The notes below the pieces were generated by a model. That model made no database searches and was not told where the DNA came from. It was given only the letters and a program-made list of their open reading frames with translations. A DNA stretch of 64,000 nt from Clostridiales bacterium (GTDB lineage Bacteria; Bacillota; Clostridia; Oscillospirales; CAG-272): positions 1 to 64,000 of the forward strand of contig JAAVZO010000017.1 in assembly GCA_022791685.1 (NCBI GenBank). The letters are read 5' to 3'. Below, in pieces: positions 17,100 through 27,340 of this stretch (the first letter of the stretch is position 1; each line of letters starts with the position of its first letter). Both the position numbers and the translations under genes were made by a program.

Positions 17100-17130
17100 T
17101 TGACATTTCGGGGGGGGGCTATGATATAAT
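17100..17130 (+). promoter_or_regulatory. Promoter of CBM9-like protein 2 with a G9 tract in the spacer
   Basis: TTGACA (17100-17105), spacer TTTC-G9-CTATGA of 19 nt, TATAAT (17125-17130) with extended TGA. At nineteen the spacer is two above optimal; loss of two G residues would restore 17. GTACATAATGTAC, an operator-like palindrome, follows at 17140-17152; a related, imperfect copy is at 16089-16101 in the protein 1 leader. Confidence 0.85.
17110..17118 (+). repeat. G9 homopolymer tract 4
   Basis: Nine G residues inside the promoter spacer of CBM9-like protein 2. Confidence 0.95.
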
Positions 17131-17187
17131 AAAAAGGTGGTACATAATGTACACTTTTAATATTAAATCTGAAAGGATATTTGAACA

Positions 17188-17961
17188 ATGAAAAAGTTTG
17201 GTTCTCTCGCACTTGCAGCACTGATGGTAACCGTCCTCGGCGCTACCGCTTCTGCTGTAAGCAATTTTGAGGCTGCTGCTGGCACTCCTACCGTTGATGG
17301 TCAGAAGGATGACGCTTATGTTTGCGCTGGCGCTAATATCAATGTAGATGCTGCTGATGGCGCTGCAACTGGCGTAGCTTACACTGCATGGGATAACGAT
17401 TACTTCTATGTATTAGTAGAAGTAACCGATTCTACCGTTAACGAAGATGTTACCAGCGTTTGGGCTAACGACTCCGTTGAGGTTTATATCAACCTCTCCG
17501 GTACTGAAGGCGAGATCAATTCGATCAATGCAGCTCAGTACACCTACGGCTACAAGTTCACTGAATTCGCAGGTGGCGGTAAGCATAGAGAAGATAACGT
17601 TGCTAATGTTAAGCACGCTTCTGTAAAGACTGACAAGGGCTACAACATTGAGATCGCTATTCCGTGGGGTTCTGACTATACTCCTAAGGCTGACGCTTCC
17701 TTTACTGTTGCTTTCGGTGTAAACGACAATACTGATAACGATTCTTCTGCTCGTGAATTCCAGACCTTTGCTGGTACTGATCAGGGCAAAGCATGGTGGA
17801 CTGCTGACGCTAACTGGGACAATATGACTCTCACTTCTAAGAAGTATGAGGCTCCGAAGGTAGAGGCTTCGACCAACACTGCTGATATGGGTATCGTAGC
17901 AGCTCTTGCTTCGCTTGCAGCTTCTGGTGTTGCTGTTCTCTCTCTTAAGAAGAGAAAGTAA
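17188..17961 (+). CDS. CBM9-like secreted surface protein 2
   Basis: 257 residues with the same plan as its neighbours: signal peptide, CBM9-like domain (GTPTVDGQKDDAYV, TAWDNDYFYVLVEV, NDSVEVYINLSG) and the same NTADMG / hydrophobic / LKKRK end. The binding domain is clearly diverged from proteins 1 and 3, while the signal peptide and the last ~40 residues are almost identical, suggesting domain shuffling or gene conversion at the ends. Likely a different glycan specificity. Confidence 0.82.
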   Translation: MKKFGSLALAALMVTVLGATASAVSNFEAAAGTPTVDGQKDDAYVCAGANINVDAADGAATGVAYTAWDNDYFYVLVEVTDSTVNEDVTSVWANDSVEVYINLSGTEGEINSINAAQYTYGYKFTEFAGGGKHREDNVANVKHASVKTDKGYNIEIAIPWGSDYTPKADASFTVAFGVNDNTDNDSSAREFQTFAGTDQGKAWWTADANWDNMTLTSKKYEAPKVEASTNTADMGIVAALASLAASGVAVLSLKKRK

Positions 17962-17983
17962 TCTTACTTTACTAACTTTAAAT

Positions 17984-18023
17984 ATAAGCCATCCTTGATT
18001 TTACAGGGGTGGCTTATCCTTTT
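17984..18023 (+). terminator. Terminator of CBM9-like protein 2
   Basis: ATAAGCCATCC pairs with GGGTGGCTTAT, followed by CCTTTTATT. Confidence 0.8.
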
Positions 18024-18162
18024 ATTGTAAAAAATGTCTATTTTAATCATATAATCTAAAATTATGCAAAAATATATAGAATAAGAACCGTGCTTTTTCA
18101 ATATATAGTAATATTAAACAGTAAAAGCTGGGTAAAATATGAAGAAAAAATGATAATTCCTA

Positions 18163-18191
18163 TTGACTTTTTGATTTTGATGTGCTATAAT
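18163..18191 (+). promoter_or_regulatory. Tract-free promoter of CBM9-like protein 3
   Basis: TTGACT (18163-18168), 17-nt T-rich spacer without any G run, TATAAT (18186-18191) with extended TGC. This is the fixed-spacer counterpart of the two G9 promoters upstream. Confidence 0.85.
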
Positions 18192-18249
18192 GGTTAAGGT
18201 CATATATTATATGTACCGATTTATACAAATCTGAAAGGATATTTGAACA

Positions 18250-19041
18250 ATGAAAAAGTTTGGTTCTCTCGCACTTGCAGCTCTTATGGTTACCGCTCTC
18301 GGCGTAACTTCTTCCGCAGCTGCAAAGACCTTCGAAGCAGCTTCTGGTACTCCTACCATTGATGGTATTATGGACGACCTTTACACCGCTGCTGAAGAAG
18401 TAAAGATCAATGTTGCAACCTCTGGTGACGGCAAGACCTCTGGTACTGCTCGTGTACTCTGGGATTCTGACAACATCTACGTTTTCTTCGATATTGTTGA
18501 CCCGGTTCTCTCCACTGCTGCTCGTGACAACTACTACGAGTCTGACTCTGTAGAGTTCTTCATCGACCTCAGCGGTACTCCCGGCGATATCACTACTATC
18601 AATGCTGGTCAGTGGACTGCTCAGGCTCCGATCCCGGGTGCTAAGGGAGATTGGCAGGGACGTGGTATTCACAGAGATACCAATGTTGACAATGCTTCCT
18701 ACAAGGCAGTAAAGACCGACAACGGTTATGCGATCGAAATGCAGATCCCGTTCGGTGCTGATTACACTCCTAAGGCTGATGCTGTTATCACTGCGGCATT
18801 CCACATCAACTCTGATGAGACTGGTGCTGATGGACGTGACGGCGAGTACTTCGCTAATGAAGGTCAGGGAAATGCTTGGTCTACTTCTGAGGCATACGAC
18901 AACCTCGTACTCACCTCTAAGAAGTATGAGGCTCCGAAGGTAGAAGCTTCGACCAATACTGCTGATATGGGTATCGTAGCAGCTCTTGCTTCACTCGCAG
19001 CTTCCGGTGTTGCTGTTCTCTCCCTTAAGAAGAGAAAGTAA
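18250..19041 (+). CDS. CBM9-like secreted surface protein 3
   Basis: 263 residues, ~11 substitutions from protein 1, mostly in the signal peptide and the first 50 residues. Same signal peptide, CBM9-like domain and NTADMGIVAALASLAAS sorting-like end. It is expressed from a normal 17-nt-spacer promoter, so this copy is predicted to be always available while copies 1 and 2 vary. Confidence 0.82.
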   Translation: MKKFGSLALAALMVTALGVTSSAAAKTFEAASGTPTIDGIMDDLYTAAEEVKINVATSGDGKTSGTARVLWDSDNIYVFFDIVDPVLSTAARDNYYESDSVEFFIDLSGTPGDITTINAGQWTAQAPIPGAKGDWQGRGIHRDTNVDNASYKAVKTDNGYAIEMQIPFGADYTPKADAVITAAFHINSDETGADGRDGEYFANEGQGNAWSTSEAYDNLVLTSKKYEAPKVEASTNTADMGIVAALASLAASGVAVLSLKKRK

Positions 19042-19063
19042 TTTTTAACTAAATTGCGTGTAA

Positions 19064-19096
19064 GATCCATCTCTGTAAAAAGAGATGGGTCTTTAT
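19064..19096 (+). terminator. Terminator of CBM9-like protein 3
   Basis: GATCCATCTCT pairs with AGAGATGGGTC, followed by TTTATTATTT. Confidence 0.8.
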
Positions 19097-19119
19097 TATT
19101 TCATTTGAATAATCAAAGA

Positions 19120-19174
19120 TGAATAAACTGCCCTCACTGTAATTATTATCTAACAGTGAGGGCAGTTTTATTCA
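19120..19174. terminator. Bidirectional terminator between convergent genes
   Basis: AAACTGCCCTCACTGT (19125-19140) pairs with ACAGTGAGGGCAGTTT (19153-19168), extended by flanking TGAATA/TATTCA. Serves the minus-strand oxidoreductase and backs up the plus-strand terminator. Confidence 0.85.
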
Positions 19175-19222
19175 TTTGATTTTAGAATAGTTCAGTTTTT
19201 TCACGTATTGTGAATGCTGTAA

Positions 19223-20461
19223 TTAAACTAATGCGCCGCGGTCGGTGAGGATATCCTGCAATTCCTTCATCTGGATATCAAGTGATTTTGCGTCGTGTTT
19301 GCGCATAAGAGCGGCAGCAGCTCCGGCAGCTTCACCTATACAGCTTGTTATCGGCATTACGCGGAATGAACTGTGTGCAGCGTGAGTCGACGAGATCGGA
19401 CGACCGGCAACGATGAGGTTGTCAGCTCCTACCGGAATGAGTGCGCGGTAGGGAATTGTGTAGTAGTCGTTATCCGGAACGTGGCGGATATATGTGCCAG
19501 TTCCTGCAGGGTTGTGAATGTCGATGTCGTAGGTAGCGCGGGCGATTCTGTCGTCGTGCTTTGCTGCATTAAGCACATCGTCTTCAGTTATCGTGTAGTG
19601 ACCGACAATACGACGGCTTTCACGGATACCTATCTCGGGCGCAATTGCAACGACCTCGCAGTTTTCCATGCCCTCAATGTTTTCTTTGAGGAACTTGTGC
19701 ATTTCGAATACCTGCTCACGAGCTGTCATTTCGCTTTCAGTGAGATCCTCGACGTTACACGGATTCTTTCCTACGATACGGGTCGTGTTGAGGTGCATTA
19801 TGTTGTTTATCGGATATCTGAATACGAGTATATTTTCACGTGGATTCTTGATGAGTCCCTTTTCCTGATACTCTTTGTAGAGTGCGTTAGCCTTTTGAGC
19901 GTCATAACGCGACCAGTCAACATTAGTCAGGCGGAAGCAGGTTGTCATTGGCTGGCAGAGACCGTCTTCATCTCGTCCGAGCTTATACTCGAGTCCGGCA
20001 AATGCGGAGAGGTCAGCGTCACCTGTAGCGTCGATGAATATCGGTGCGCTTATTTTGATATTGCCCTGCGGAGTTGAGATGGTGATCGACTTGATAACGC
20101 GTCCGTCGCGTTCAACATCAGAGAGCAGCGAGTGGAAGAGTACTTTAACTCCGGCTTCGATGACCATGCGGTCGAGAACGAGCTTCATGTATTCCTCATT
20201 GTACATTGCCGATTTTGGGCTGTTATTGCCTCCTGCCTCATACATACGCTTCAGCATTTCTGCAAAAAGTCCAGCATTAGCAAGGCGTCCGCTCTTTCTT
20301 TCGTAGAAGGACATAAAAGGATTTACGAGTCCGGCAGTTGCCATACCTCCAAGAAATCCGTACTTTTCAACGAGAAGTACCTTCATACCCTCGCGTGCAG
20401 CAGATATCGCTGCAAATACACCAGCAAGACCACCGCCGGCTACAACAACGTCAAATTCCAT
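19223..20461 (-). CDS. FAD-dependent oxidoreductase (FAD_oxidored family)
   Basis: 412 residues with an N-terminal dinucleotide fold (VAGGGLAGVFAAISAAREGMKVLLVEK split across residues 6-32; GxGxxG pattern), IFIDATGDADLSAFAG in the middle and a C-terminal VAGRPISSTHAAHSSFRVMP and GEAAGAAAALM FAD-binding end. This type is common next to AraC regulators and glycan genes in gut bacteria. It lacks a signal peptide. Divergent from the AraC gene at 20650, with shared direct repeats between them, so probably its target. Substrate unknown. Confidence 0.8.
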   Translation of the reverse strand: MEFDVVVAGGGLAGVFAAISAAREGMKVLLVEKYGFLGGMATAGLVNPFMSFYERKSGRLANAGLFAEMLKRMYEAGGNNSPKSAMYNEEYMKLVLDRMVIEAGVKVLFHSLLSDVERDGRVIKSITISTPQGNIKISAPIFIDATGDADLSAFAGLEYKLGRDEDGLCQPMTTCFRLTNVDWSRYDAQKANALYKEYQEKGLIKNPRENILVFRYPINNIMHLNTTRIVGKNPCNVEDLTESEMTAREQVFEMHKFLKENIEGMENCEVVAIAPEIGIRESRRIVGHYTITEDDVLNAAKHDDRIARATYDIDIHNPAGTGTYIRHVPDNDYYTIPYRALIPVGADNLIVAGRPISSTHAAHSSFRVMPITSCIGEAAGAAAALMRKHDAKSLDIQMKELQDILTDRGALV

Positions 20462-20530
20462 TATTTATTACCTCCAGATGGAATAAATTTTTATATATAT
20501 ATCATAATACAAAATCAAGCTTTTGTCAAC

Positions 20531-20563
20531 GGTAAAATCAAAACCATAATGGTAAAAATCAAA
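20531..20563. promoter_or_regulatory. Direct repeats, candidate AraC operator
   Basis: GGTAAAATCAAA (20531-20542) and GGTAAAAATCAAA (20551-20563) start 20 bp apart, about two helix turns, as expected for an AraC-family dimer. They lie between the divergent oxidoreductase and regulator. Confidence 0.55.
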
Positions 20564-20570
20564 CTTCTTA

Positions 20571-20599
20571 TTGCTTTTTTCATATATATGTGGTAAAAT
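20571..20599 (+). promoter_or_regulatory. Promoter of the AraC regulator at 20650
   Basis: TTGCTT, 17-nt spacer, TAAAAT; immediately downstream of the direct repeats, which fits autoregulation. Confidence 0.6.
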
Positions 20600-20649
20600 A
20601 GAGTATAAGAAAATACTTATGCTGCATTTTAGGAGGAAATCAGATATAT

Positions 20650-21555
20650 ATGGCTACATTAGACATTACAAATCCTAAGGTACGATTATTGATGAAGACC
20701 GATGAAAGAATTATAGATGAGGATATTATTCATCGTAAGCTTTCATTGACGTATAAATTTTTGATATCATTGAAGGGACAATTTTTGATAAGATATAACG
20801 GGAGAGAAGAGCTCTGCCAGCCCGGAGACCTTATATATATGCCGCCGCGTCAGGAATACGAGACAGTGTTTAAACCTGGTGTAACTGAATTCTTGAATTT
20901 ATTTTTCGACTTTCAGCCAGAGCAGCGTCAAATGGATGAATCAGGAGAACCAATAAATAATTTCTTTATAATGCTTAACCGTGATAAGCTCGATCCTACT
21001 AAGTATTCGAAAACCGTGTATTTTACTGATGTCCCAGCGTTCAACAAATCGTTCGTTATTCACAGTATGCCGGATGCTGAGATTAAGCTTCGAGAGATGT
21101 ACCAGCTTTACAATGACAGTCAGCGATATTCGAGAATGCGTCTTGGTGCGCGATTTGTTGATTTTCTCCTTGATGTTGTTGATCAATTCAATATACAGAA
21201 TGAGAGCCCATCGCGATTGAAGGCGAAGTCAATTGTCAATTATATAAATGAAAATTATAATGAGGGATTGACCTGCCGTTCGGTTGCTGAGCATTTTTCA
21301 TATCATCCGAATTATGTGAACCGCATTGTACGTGAGCTTACCGGTATATCATTGCACGATTATATTGTTGGTATAAAGATTCAGCACGCGAATCGAATGC
21401 TGCTTGAGACCGATATGACTATCACGGATATCGCGTACAATCTTGCATTTCATGATGCAAGTCACTTTTCGAGTGTTTATTATGCTCATACCGGTATGAA
21501 GCCTTCAGACCGCCGAAAGCGTTTCCATGAGACGGAGGCTATGCCGGAGCTATAG
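20650..21555 (+). CDS. AraC-family regulator with N-terminal cupin
   Basis: 301 residues. The N-terminal half is a cupin-like sensing domain (LCQPGDLIYMPPRQEYE near 55-71). The C-terminal ~100 residues hold two helix-turn-helix motifs (LTCRSVAEHFSYHPNYVNRI and ITDIAYNLAFHDASHFSSVY), ending in the usual GMKPSDRRKR. AGGAGGAAATC precedes the start. Probably controls the divergent FAD oxidoreductase. Confidence 0.88.
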   Translation: MATLDITNPKVRLLMKTDERIIDEDIIHRKLSLTYKFLISLKGQFLIRYNGREELCQPGDLIYMPPRQEYETVFKPGVTEFLNLFFDFQPEQRQMDESGEPINNFFIMLNRDKLDPTKYSKTVYFTDVPAFNKSFVIHSMPDAEIKLREMYQLYNDSQRYSRMRLGARFVDFLLDVVDQFNIQNESPSRLKAKSIVNYINENYNEGLTCRSVAEHFSYHPNYVNRIVRELTGISLHDYIVGIKIQHANRMLLETDMTITDIAYNLAFHDASHFSSVYYAHTGMKPSDRRKRFHETEAMPEL

Positions 21556-21608
21556 GATATGTGCATAAAATAAATTTATACATTATTTATATTAAGGAGT
21601 AAAATAAT

Positions 21609-22265
21609 ATGATATATCGTCAGAGCTGGCTCGATAAGCTCGAGCGCAGGTTCGGAAAATTTGCGATCAAGAATTTAATGCTTATCGTTGTTGGTGCAAT
21701 GGCTATTGTGTATATAATGAATTATGCTATTGCTATGAGCACAGGAAACAGTCTGTCATCGATACTTATATTCGACCGGAACGCCATTATGTCAGGACAG
21801 ATATGGCGGATATTTACCTTCTTGTTCTTACCGCCTAACTCGAGCTTGTTATTTATAGTGCTGTCACTATATTTTTACTGGCTGATCGGCAGCTCACTTG
21901 AAAGTCAGTGGGGCTCGTTTGGATTTACAGTATATTATCTGTTGGGGGCGATCGGCGCTATAGCTTCCGGTTTAATATCCGGTTATGCGACAAACAGCTA
22001 TTTGAATATGTCACTGTTTTTGGCGTTTGCATTGTTAAATCCGAATTTTGAAGTACTTTTGTTCTTCTTTTTCCCAGTGAAGATGAAGTGGCTGGCGCTT
22101 ATTGACGCGGCGGGATTTATATTTTCATTTATTGTGGAATCGTGGGCGGGACGGCTTTCACTTGTGATGGCGCTTATAAATGTGATAATTTTCTTTGCGC
22201 CAAACTTTATAGACTGGATAAAATCGCTATGGCGGCGCTATAAATGGAAGAAGAATTTCAAGTAA
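21609..22265 (+). CDS. Rhomboid-like multi-pass membrane protein
   Basis: 218 residues with about six membrane segments and the rhomboid-style order: WRIFTFLFLPPNSS after helix 1, SSLESQWGSFGFTVYYLLGAI in the middle, small-residue helices after it and a basic C-terminal tail (WRRYKWKKNFK). The catalytic GxSG serine and the partner histidine are not seen at the expected places, so it is more likely a non-protease rhomboid relative. It follows the AraC gene by 53 bp and has its own AAGGAG site. Confidence 0.6.
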   Translation: MIYRQSWLDKLERRFGKFAIKNLMLIVVGAMAIVYIMNYAIAMSTGNSLSSILIFDRNAIMSGQIWRIFTFLFLPPNSSLLFIVLSLYFYWLIGSSLESQWGSFGFTVYYLLGAIGAIASGLISGYATNSYLNMSLFLAFALLNPNFEVLLFFFFPVKMKWLALIDAAGFIFSFIVESWAGRLSLVMALINVIIFFAPNFIDWIKSLWRRYKWKKNFK

Positions 22266-22301
22266 TACAAAAAACGGGCAGTTTTTTCGAATATTTTCTA
22301 C

Positions 22302-22340
22302 AGATGAGAGAACAAATATTTTGTCTCTCATCTTTACTTT
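22302..22340 (+). terminator. Terminator of the rhomboid-like gene
   Basis: AGATGAGAGAACAAA pairs with TTTGTCTCTCATCT (one bulge), then TTTACTTTTT. Its T-rich tail overlaps the -35 of uvrB. Confidence 0.8.
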
Positions 22341-22361
22341 TTAATATATTTATGATATAAT
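22333..22361 (+). promoter_or_regulatory. uvrBA promoter
   Basis: TTTACT, 17-nt spacer, TATAAT. No convincing LexA box seen nearby. Confidence 0.7.
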
Positions 22362-22418
22362 GTTTTGTATAAGGTATATATAGCGGAACATAAATTCTAA
22401 GCAAGAGAGGGAATACTA

Positions 22419-24404
22419 ATGGACAGATTCAAGCTTCATGCACCATATAAACCGACCGGGGACCAGCCAGAGGCTATCGATAAGTTGATTGCCGGAGTCG
22501 AAGCTGGTATGCACGCTCAGACGCTGCTCGGCGTTACCGGTTCAGGTAAGACTTTCACTATGGCTAATATAATTGCCGGACTGAATCGTCCGACGCTTGT
22601 TCTTGCACACAACAAGACGCTTGCGGCTCAGCTATGTTCGGAGTTTCGCGAGTTCTTTCCCGAAAACGCAGTAGAATATTTTGTTTCATACTACGATTAC
22701 TATCAGCCAGAAGCTTACATTCCCGGAAAGGATATATATATTGAGAAGGACAGTTCGGTCAACGATGAGATCGACATGCTGCGCCACAGTGCGACGAGCT
22801 CGTTATTTGAGCGGCGGGATGTTATAATAGTTGCGAGCGTGTCGTGCATATATTCGCTCGGTGACCCGAACGAATATCAGTCTATGTTGATCTCGCTGCG
22901 CCCGGGAATGATCATGGAGCGTGACGAGTTAACGCGGAGATTAGTATCGCTGAGCTATGACCGCAACGACGTTAATTTCGTTCGTGACAAGTTCCGTGTG
23001 CGTGGAGATGTAGTCGAGATTTTTCCGGCTTCATCAGACAATAAGGCAATACGCGTTGAATTTTTCGGTGATGAAATCGAGCGTCTGTCGGAAATAAATA
23101 CGATAACCGGTGAGCTGTTGCGCTCGCTCAGCTATGTGTCAATATTTCCGGCGACTCACTATGCGGTCAGTGATGAGCGGCGCGAGGCGGCGTTGCAGGA
23201 GATCGAGGACGAGCTTGTCGAGCGTGTCGATTACTTCCGCAGTCAGAACAAACTGCTGGAAGCTCAGCGAATCGAGGAGCGCACGCGGTATGACCTTGAA
23301 ATGCTGCGTGAGGTCGGTTTCTGTTCTGGAGTTGAGAACTATTCGCGAGTTATGTCTGGACGCGATCCCGGTTCGACTCCATACACGCTGCTTGATTATT
23401 TCCCGAAGGATTTTCTTTTGTTTGTCGATGAATCGCACGTTACCTTGCCGCAGGTAAAGGGAATGAGCGGCGGAGACCGTGCCCGCAAACGAAATCTTGT
23501 TGATTTTGGATTCCGTCTTCCGTCGGCGTATGACAACCGTCCGCTTGTGTTCGAGGAGTTTGAGGGGAAGCTGAATCAGGTTATATTCGTCAGCGCGACT
23601 CCGGCGGACTATGAACAGCAGCAGTCGTCGCAGATAGTCGAGCAGATCATACGTCCGACCGGACTGCTTGACCCTGAGATCGATGTGCGTCCGGTCGAGG
23701 GGCAGATCGATGACCTTATCGGTGAGATTCACACACGTACTGAACGCGGCGAACGTGTACTGGTCACGACGCTTACTAAGAAGATGGCGGAGGATCTGAC
23801 TGAGTATCTTGAAATGAATCTTATCAAAGTGAAGTATATACATCACAAGGTCGAAACTATGGAGCGAAGCGAGATACTGCGTGATCTGCGTCTCGGTGTA
23901 TTTGATGTTCTTGTTGGAATCAACCTGCTGCGAGAGGGACTTGATATTCCAGAAGTGTCGCTTGTGGCGATACTCGACGCGGACAAGGAGGGCTTTCTGC
24001 GTTCCGAAACTTCGCTGATTCAGACAATAGGACGTGCGGCTCGAAACTCTGAGGGTAAGGTCATAATGTACGCTGATACTGTTACGCCATCGATGCGAGC
24101 TGCGATCGATGAAACTAACCGTCGACGCGAGTTGCAGAAAGCATACAATGACGCGCATGGCATTACGCCACAGACTATTAAGAAGAGTGTGCGTGACCTA
24201 ATCGAGATAGGCAAGAAGGAGGCCGAGTCGTCGCCTGAGGCTAAACTTGCAAAGGCTTACCGTGAGAATAAGAAGCTCAGCGGTGACGAGAAGTCGAAGC
24301 TTATCGAAGACTTGACGAAAGAAATGAAGGAAGCGGCAAAGAAGCTCGAATTCGAGCGCGCGGCTTATCTGCGTGATAAAATTAAGAATTTGCAGGGAAC
24401 TTGA
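22419..24404 (+). CDS. uvrB: Excinuclease ABC subunit B
   Basis: 661 residues, full length. Walker A GVTGSGKT (~39-46), the damage-clamping beta-hairpin region [12 protein letters not shown] (~92-103), DESH helicase motif II, helicase motif [11 protein letters not shown], and a C-terminal UVR domain that contacts UvrC. Works with UvrA in nucleotide excision repair. UvrA follows 54 bp downstream in the same direction. Confidence 0.98.
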   Translation: MDRFKLHAPYKPTGDQPEAIDKLIAGVEAGMHAQTLLGVTGSGKTFTMANIIAGLNRPTLVLAHNKTLAAQLCSEFREFFPENAVEYFVSYYDYYQPEAYIPGKDIYIEKDSSVNDEIDMLRHSATSSLFERRDVIIVASVSCIYSLGDPNEYQSMLISLRPGMIMERDELTRRLVSLSYDRNDVNFVRDKFRVRGDVVEIFPASSDNKAIRVEFFGDEIERLSEINTITGELLRSLSYVSIFPATHYAVSDERREAALQEIEDELVERVDYFRSQNKLLEAQRIEERTRYDLEMLREVGFCSGVENYSRVMSGRDPGSTPYTLLDYFPKDFLLFVDESHVTLPQVKGMSGGDRARKRNLVDFGFRLPSAYDNRPLVFEEFEGKLNQVIFVSATPADYEQQQSSQIVEQIIRPTGLLDPEIDVRPVEGQIDDLIGEIHTRTERGERVLVTTLTKKMAEDLTEYLEMNLIKVKYIHHKVETMERSEILRDLRLGVFDVLVGINLLREGLDIPEVSLVAILDADKEGFLRSETSLIQTIGRAARNSEGKVIMYADTVTPSMRAAIDETNRRRELQKAYNDAHGITPQTIKKSVRDLIEIGKKEAESSPEAKLAKAYRENKKLSGDEKSKLIEDLTKEMKEAAKKLEFERAAYLRDKIKNLQGT

Positions 24405-24458
24405 TATATTTTTAGAAGTTTAAGTCAATAGATCATATATAATAAGGAAGGAACTAAC

Positions 24459-27293
24459 ATGGCAAATCTAACACTGCGCGGTGTGCGCGTTCATAATTTA
24501 AAGAATATTGATTTGACGATACCGCGTGACAAGCTTGTCGTATTTACCGGACTTTCTGGTTCAGGTAAATCGTCGCTGGCATTTGATACGATATATGCCG
24601 AAGGACATCGTCGTTTTGTCGAGTCGCTGTCATCGTATGCACGTATGTTTTTGGGTCAGCTCGACAAGCCGGACCTTGATACTATTGAGGGACTTTCGCC
24701 AGCGATTTCCATTGACCAGAAGACCACCTCGAAGAATCCGCGCTCGACCGTCGGAACTGTTACGGAGATATACGACTATCTGCGTCTTTTATACGCTCGT
24801 GTCGGTATACCGCATTGTCCGAAGTGCGGACGTGAAATTCGCCAGCAGACGGTAGACCAGATAATCGACCGAATTATGATGCTGCCTGAAGGCACACGCT
24901 TTATGGTTCTCGCTCCTATGGTACGCGGGAAAAAGGGTATGCACGAGAAGATATTCGAAGACGCGAAAAAGAGCGGATATGTGCGTGTACGTGTCGACGG
25001 CTCGCTTTATGACCTGAGTGAGACTATAAAGCTTGACAAAAATATAAAGCATACGGTTGAGATTGTCATCGACCGTCTTGTTAAGCGCGATGATATGCGT
25101 TCACGTCTTGCAGATTCGGTCGAAACGGCGCTTGCATTGACCGAGGGGGAGGTTTCGGTGTCAGTTGTGCTTCGTGATGGGGAACAGTTCGATGGCGATA
25201 CTGAGCTTAATTTCTCCCAGAGCTATGCCTGCGAAGAGCATGGGATCAGTATCGGAGAGCTTTCGCCGCGTATGTTCTCGTTCAACAATCCATTCGGTGC
25301 CTGCCCGAAGTGTGCCGGACTTGGCGAAATGCGCATTATATCTGCGGACAAGGTAATACCCGACAAGTCGCTGTCGCTGCGTCAGGGTGCGATACAGGTG
25401 AATGGATATAAGTCACTTGAAGAGGAAAGCTGGAACGGTCCGCTGTTTGAAGCAGTAGGCAAAAAGCATGGGTTTACGCTCGATATGCCTATTAAGGATT
25501 ACTCGAAGTCGGCGCTGAAGGCGTTATTATACGGCACTGGCAATGAAGTTTACAATATTACGCGCTACTGGGAAGGTGTCGCGCATAATCAGAGCCGCAA
25601 GTTTGAGGGAGTGATCAACACGATTCAGGCGCGCTTTGACCAGACGCAGAATGAATATTATGAGGATTTTGTAGAGGATGTTCCATGTCCGGAGTGCCAT
25701 GGAAAGCGACTGAATGAGAATTCACTCGCGGTCACGGTCGGCGGGATAAATATTGATGATTTCTGTCATATGTCGGTAACTAAAGCACTCGAGTTTGTTT
25801 CTGAACTTAAACTTACCGAGATGGAGACTACTATCGCAAAGGAGATAGTAAAGGAGATAAAGTCACGGCTTGGATTTCTTGAGAGTGTCGGACTTGAATA
25901 TCTGACGTTGTCCCGTAAGGCGGGCACTCTGTCGGGCGGTGAGGCGCAGCGAATCAGACTTGCGACACAGATCGGTTCATCGCTGATGGGCGTGCTGTAT
26001 ATACTCGACGAGCCGAGTATAGGTCTGCACCAGCGCGATAACTCAAAGCTTATTGCGACTTTGAAGCGTTTGCGTGATTCTGGAAACAGTCTTATCGTCG
26101 TCGAGCATGACGAAGAAACGATGGAGTCGTCAGATTACATTGTTGATATAGGTCCAGGTGCGGGTATTCACGGCGGCGAAATCATTGCTGCTGGTACGCC
26201 TGAAGAAATCAAGGCAGATCCGAATTCTATCACTGGAGCATTCTTATCCGGACGCGAAAAAATTGAAGTTCCAGCAATTCGCCGCAGTGGCAATGGCAAG
26301 TTTTTGACCGTGTATGGGGCGGCTCAGAATAACCTTAAGCATATTGACGTTCAGTTCCCGCTGGGTCTGTTCTGTTGTGTTACTGGTGTGTCGGGTTCAG
26401 GTAAGTCGTCGCTTGTAAATTCGATACTGCATCAGGTGCTTGCGCGTGACCTTAACCGTGCGTATACTTATCCCGGTAAGTACGAAAAAATCGAGGGAAT
26501 CGAAAATCTTGATAAAATAATCGCCATTGACCAGAGTCCGATCGGACGCACACCGCGTTCGAATCCGGCGACATATACTGGATTATTTACCGATATACGC
26601 GATCTATTTGCAAAGACTCCAGACGCTAAAATGCGAGCTTACACATCCGGGCGATTCTCGTTCAATATCAAAGGCGGACGCTGTGAGGCTTGCGAGGGTG
26701 ACGGTGTGAAGTGTATTGAAATGCACTTTCTGCCTGACGTATACGTTACCTGCGATGTCTGCAAGGGCAAGCGCTACAACCGCGATACTCTTGAGGTCAA
26801 GTACAAAGGCAAGAACATATCTGATGTACTTGAAATGACGGTCGAGGAAGGCTTAGAGTTCTTCAAGAGCTTGCCGAAGCTGGCGCGTAAGTTGCAGACG
26901 CTGTGTGATGTCGGACTTGGATATATCAAAATCGGTCAGTCATCGACTACCCTCTCAGGTGGTGAGGCTCAGCGCGTGAAGTTAGCGACAGAGCTTGCTA
27001 AGCGCTCGACTGGTCGTACCATATATATTCTTGACGAGCCGACGACTGGACTTCATATGGCGGATGTAAAGAAGCTGATCGAGGTATTGCAGCGGCTTGT
27101 AGATGCGGGCAATACGGTGCTTGTTATCGAGCACAATCTTGATATGATCAAGACTGCTGACTACATTATCGACCTTGGTCCTGAAGGTGGAGATGGCGGC
27201 GGAGAGATCGTCGCTACTGGAACACCGGAGGAGGTCGCAGAGTGTGAGCGCTCGTATACCGGTAAATATTTGAAGAAGATTCTCAGCAAATAA
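24459..27293 (+). CDS. uvrA: Excinuclease ABC subunit A
   Basis: 944 residues, normal length. Two ABC ATPase modules: Walker [10 protein letters not shown] near 30 and GVSGSGKSS near 645, each with an LSGGEAQR signature. Zinc-binding cysteine pairs are at CPKC/CPEC in the first half and CEAC...CDVC in the second. Forms the damage-recognition complex with UvrB. Ends at a strong terminator. Confidence 0.98.
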   Translation: MANLTLRGVRVHNLKNIDLTIPRDKLVVFTGLSGSGKSSLAFDTIYAEGHRRFVESLSSYARMFLGQLDKPDLDTIEGLSPAISIDQKTTSKNPRSTVGTVTEIYDYLRLLYARVGIPHCPKCGREIRQQTVDQIIDRIMMLPEGTRFMVLAPMVRGKKGMHEKIFEDAKKSGYVRVRVDGSLYDLSETIKLDKNIKHTVEIVIDRLVKRDDMRSRLADSVETALALTEGEVSVSVVLRDGEQFDGDTELNFSQSYACEEHGISIGELSPRMFSFNNPFGACPKCAGLGEMRIISADKVIPDKSLSLRQGAIQVNGYKSLEEESWNGPLFEAVGKKHGFTLDMPIKDYSKSALKALLYGTGNEVYNITRYWEGVAHNQSRKFEGVINTIQARFDQTQNEYYEDFVEDVPCPECHGKRLNENSLAVTVGGINIDDFCHMSVTKALEFVSELKLTEMETTIAKEIVKEIKSRLGFLESVGLEYLTLSRKAGTLSGGEAQRIRLATQIGSSLMGVLYILDEPSIGLHQRDNSKLIATLKRLRDSGNSLIVVEHDEETMESSDYIVDIGPGAGIHGGEIIAAGTPEEIKADPNSITGAFLSGREKIEVPAIRRSGNGKFLTVYGAAQNNLKHIDVQFPLGLFCCVTGVSGSGKSSLVNSILHQVLARDLNRAYTYPGKYEKIEGIENLDKIIAIDQSPIGRTPRSNPATYTGLFTDIRDLFAKTPDAKMRAYTSGRFSFNIKGGRCEACEGDGVKCIEMHFLPDVYVTCDVCKGKRYNRDTLEVKYKGKNISDVLEMTVEEGLEFFKSLPKLARKLQTLCDVGLGYIKIGQSSTTLSGGEAQRVKLATELAKRSTGRTIYILDEPTTGLHMADVKKLIEVLQRLVDAGNTVLVIEHNLDMIKTADYIIDLGPEGGDGGGEIVATGTPEEVAECERSYTGKYLKKILSK

Positions 27294-27295
27294 AA

Positions 27296-27331
27296 ATATG
27301 CCCGATAACCAAACATTGTTATCGGGCATAT
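27296..27331. terminator. Terminator between uvrA and lipoprotein 3
   Basis: ATATGCCCGATAAC pairs with GTTATCGGGCATAT. It separates convergent genes and may work both ways. Confidence 0.85.
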
Positions 27332-27340
27332 CTGCTTTGT

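Noticed and set aside
22302..22418. LexA (SOS) box upstream of uvrB
   Set aside because: GAAC-containing segments are present (GAGAACAAATATTTTG, GGAACATAAATTCT) but neither matches the CGAAC-N4-GTTCG pattern, and the first is half of a terminator stem.
23139..24158. 339-codon minus-strand frame opposite uvrB
   Set aside because: Entirely inside uvrB; no promoter or ribosome site and no recognisable protein.
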